Source: Chloroflexota bacterium | GTDB taxonomy: Bacteria > Chloroflexota > Dehalococcoidia > SM23-28-2 | Direction of reading: 5' to 3' | Assembly (NCBI GenBank): GCA_030691665.1 | Contig: JAUYDU010000154.1 | Location: 1 to 5,077 of the forward strand | Length of the DNA stretch: 5,077 bases | In this document: one piece after another, positions 5,008-5,077 of the stretch | How the letters are laid out: each line of letters opens with the position of its first letter | Numbering within the stretch: the stretch's first letter is position 1 | Translations under genes and position numbers: made by a program | The notes under the pieces: generated by a model | Databases searched by the model: none | What the model was told of the DNA's origin: nothing | Seen by the model: only the letters and a program-made list of their open reading frames with translations

Positions 5008-5044
5008 GCCTTCCTCCTCAGGGAATAAGTTTGGCTGTTCGAAT

Positions 5045-5071
5045 CAGGGAGCAGCGTCAGGTGCCTCCCTG
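5045..5071. promoter_or_regulatory. Hairpin upstream of the htrA gene
   Basis: CAGGGA (5045-5050) pairs with TCCCTG (5066-5071), and after a bulged C the stem continues GCA (5051-5053) with TGC (5062-5064) around an 8-nt loop. It lies about 40 nt before the htrA start codon. It could be an operator for stress regulation, a leader structure or the terminator of a gene beyond the window. It does not match the CIRCE heat-shock element. Confidence 0.35.
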
Positions 5072-5077
5072 GGAATG

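Noticed and set aside
5037..5045. GTTCGAATC resembles the T-loop of a tRNA on the plus strand.
   Set aside because: The flanking bases form only three of five T-stem pairs, and no anticodon or D arm or acceptor stem is present upstream or downstream.

Overview
The window is GC-rich bacterial DNA with strong, canonical Shine-Dalgarno sites (GGAGG or GGAGGTGA, 5-7 nt before the start). Genes are short, mostly on the minus strand, and mixed with debris of mobile elements. The gene mix (EAL and HD-GYP signalling domains, a GH105-type hydrolase, a membrane-anchored HtrA protease, YggT-like and GlsB-like membrane proteins) would suit Chloroflexota or a similar environmental phylum. This assignment is only an impression from protein style; the window carries no rRNA or other marker.

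Layout. (1) 2-604, plus: the C-terminal part of an EAL cyclic-di-GMP phosphodiesterase, entering from the left edge. (2) 628-1692, minus: a glycoside hydrolase of the GH105/GH88 type, convergent with the EAL gene across a 23-nt gap that holds a 9-bp GC-only hairpin. It has a near-perfect sigma-70 promoter (TTGACA, 17 nt, GATAAT) whose -35 box overlaps a 20-bp dyad, a candidate operator. (3) About 1931-2161, plus: an orphan HD-GYP fragment without its HD half, apparently a gene relic. (4) 2104-3094, minus: a compact set of a YggT-like membrane protein, a GlsB/YeaQ/YmgE-family membrane protein, and a previously easy-to-miss 37-residue cysteine-rich zinc-ribbon-like protein. A 29-31-bp near-identical repeat, able to fold as a hairpin, lies after each of the first two genes. 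(5) About 3135-3780: relics of an IS3-family transposase (minus) and of a large serine recombinase (plus). Between them is a 27-codon minus-strand ORF for a single hydrophobic helix, with an excellent ribosome binding site. (6) 3817-5007, minus: an intact HtrA/DegP-type protease with one PDZ domain, an N-terminal membrane anchor and a full catalytic triad.

The coherent theme is the envelope: YggT-like, GlsB-like and tiny hydrophobic proteins plus an extracytoplasmic protease suggest stress or membrane maintenance, but joint action is inference from proximity. The two candidate small proteins and the repeat that brackets the GlsB-like gene are the most novel points. The GH105-like enzyme appears to be an independently transcribed carbohydrate gene. 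The two cyclic-di-GMP domains on either side of it are incomplete here, one by the window edge and one by decay.
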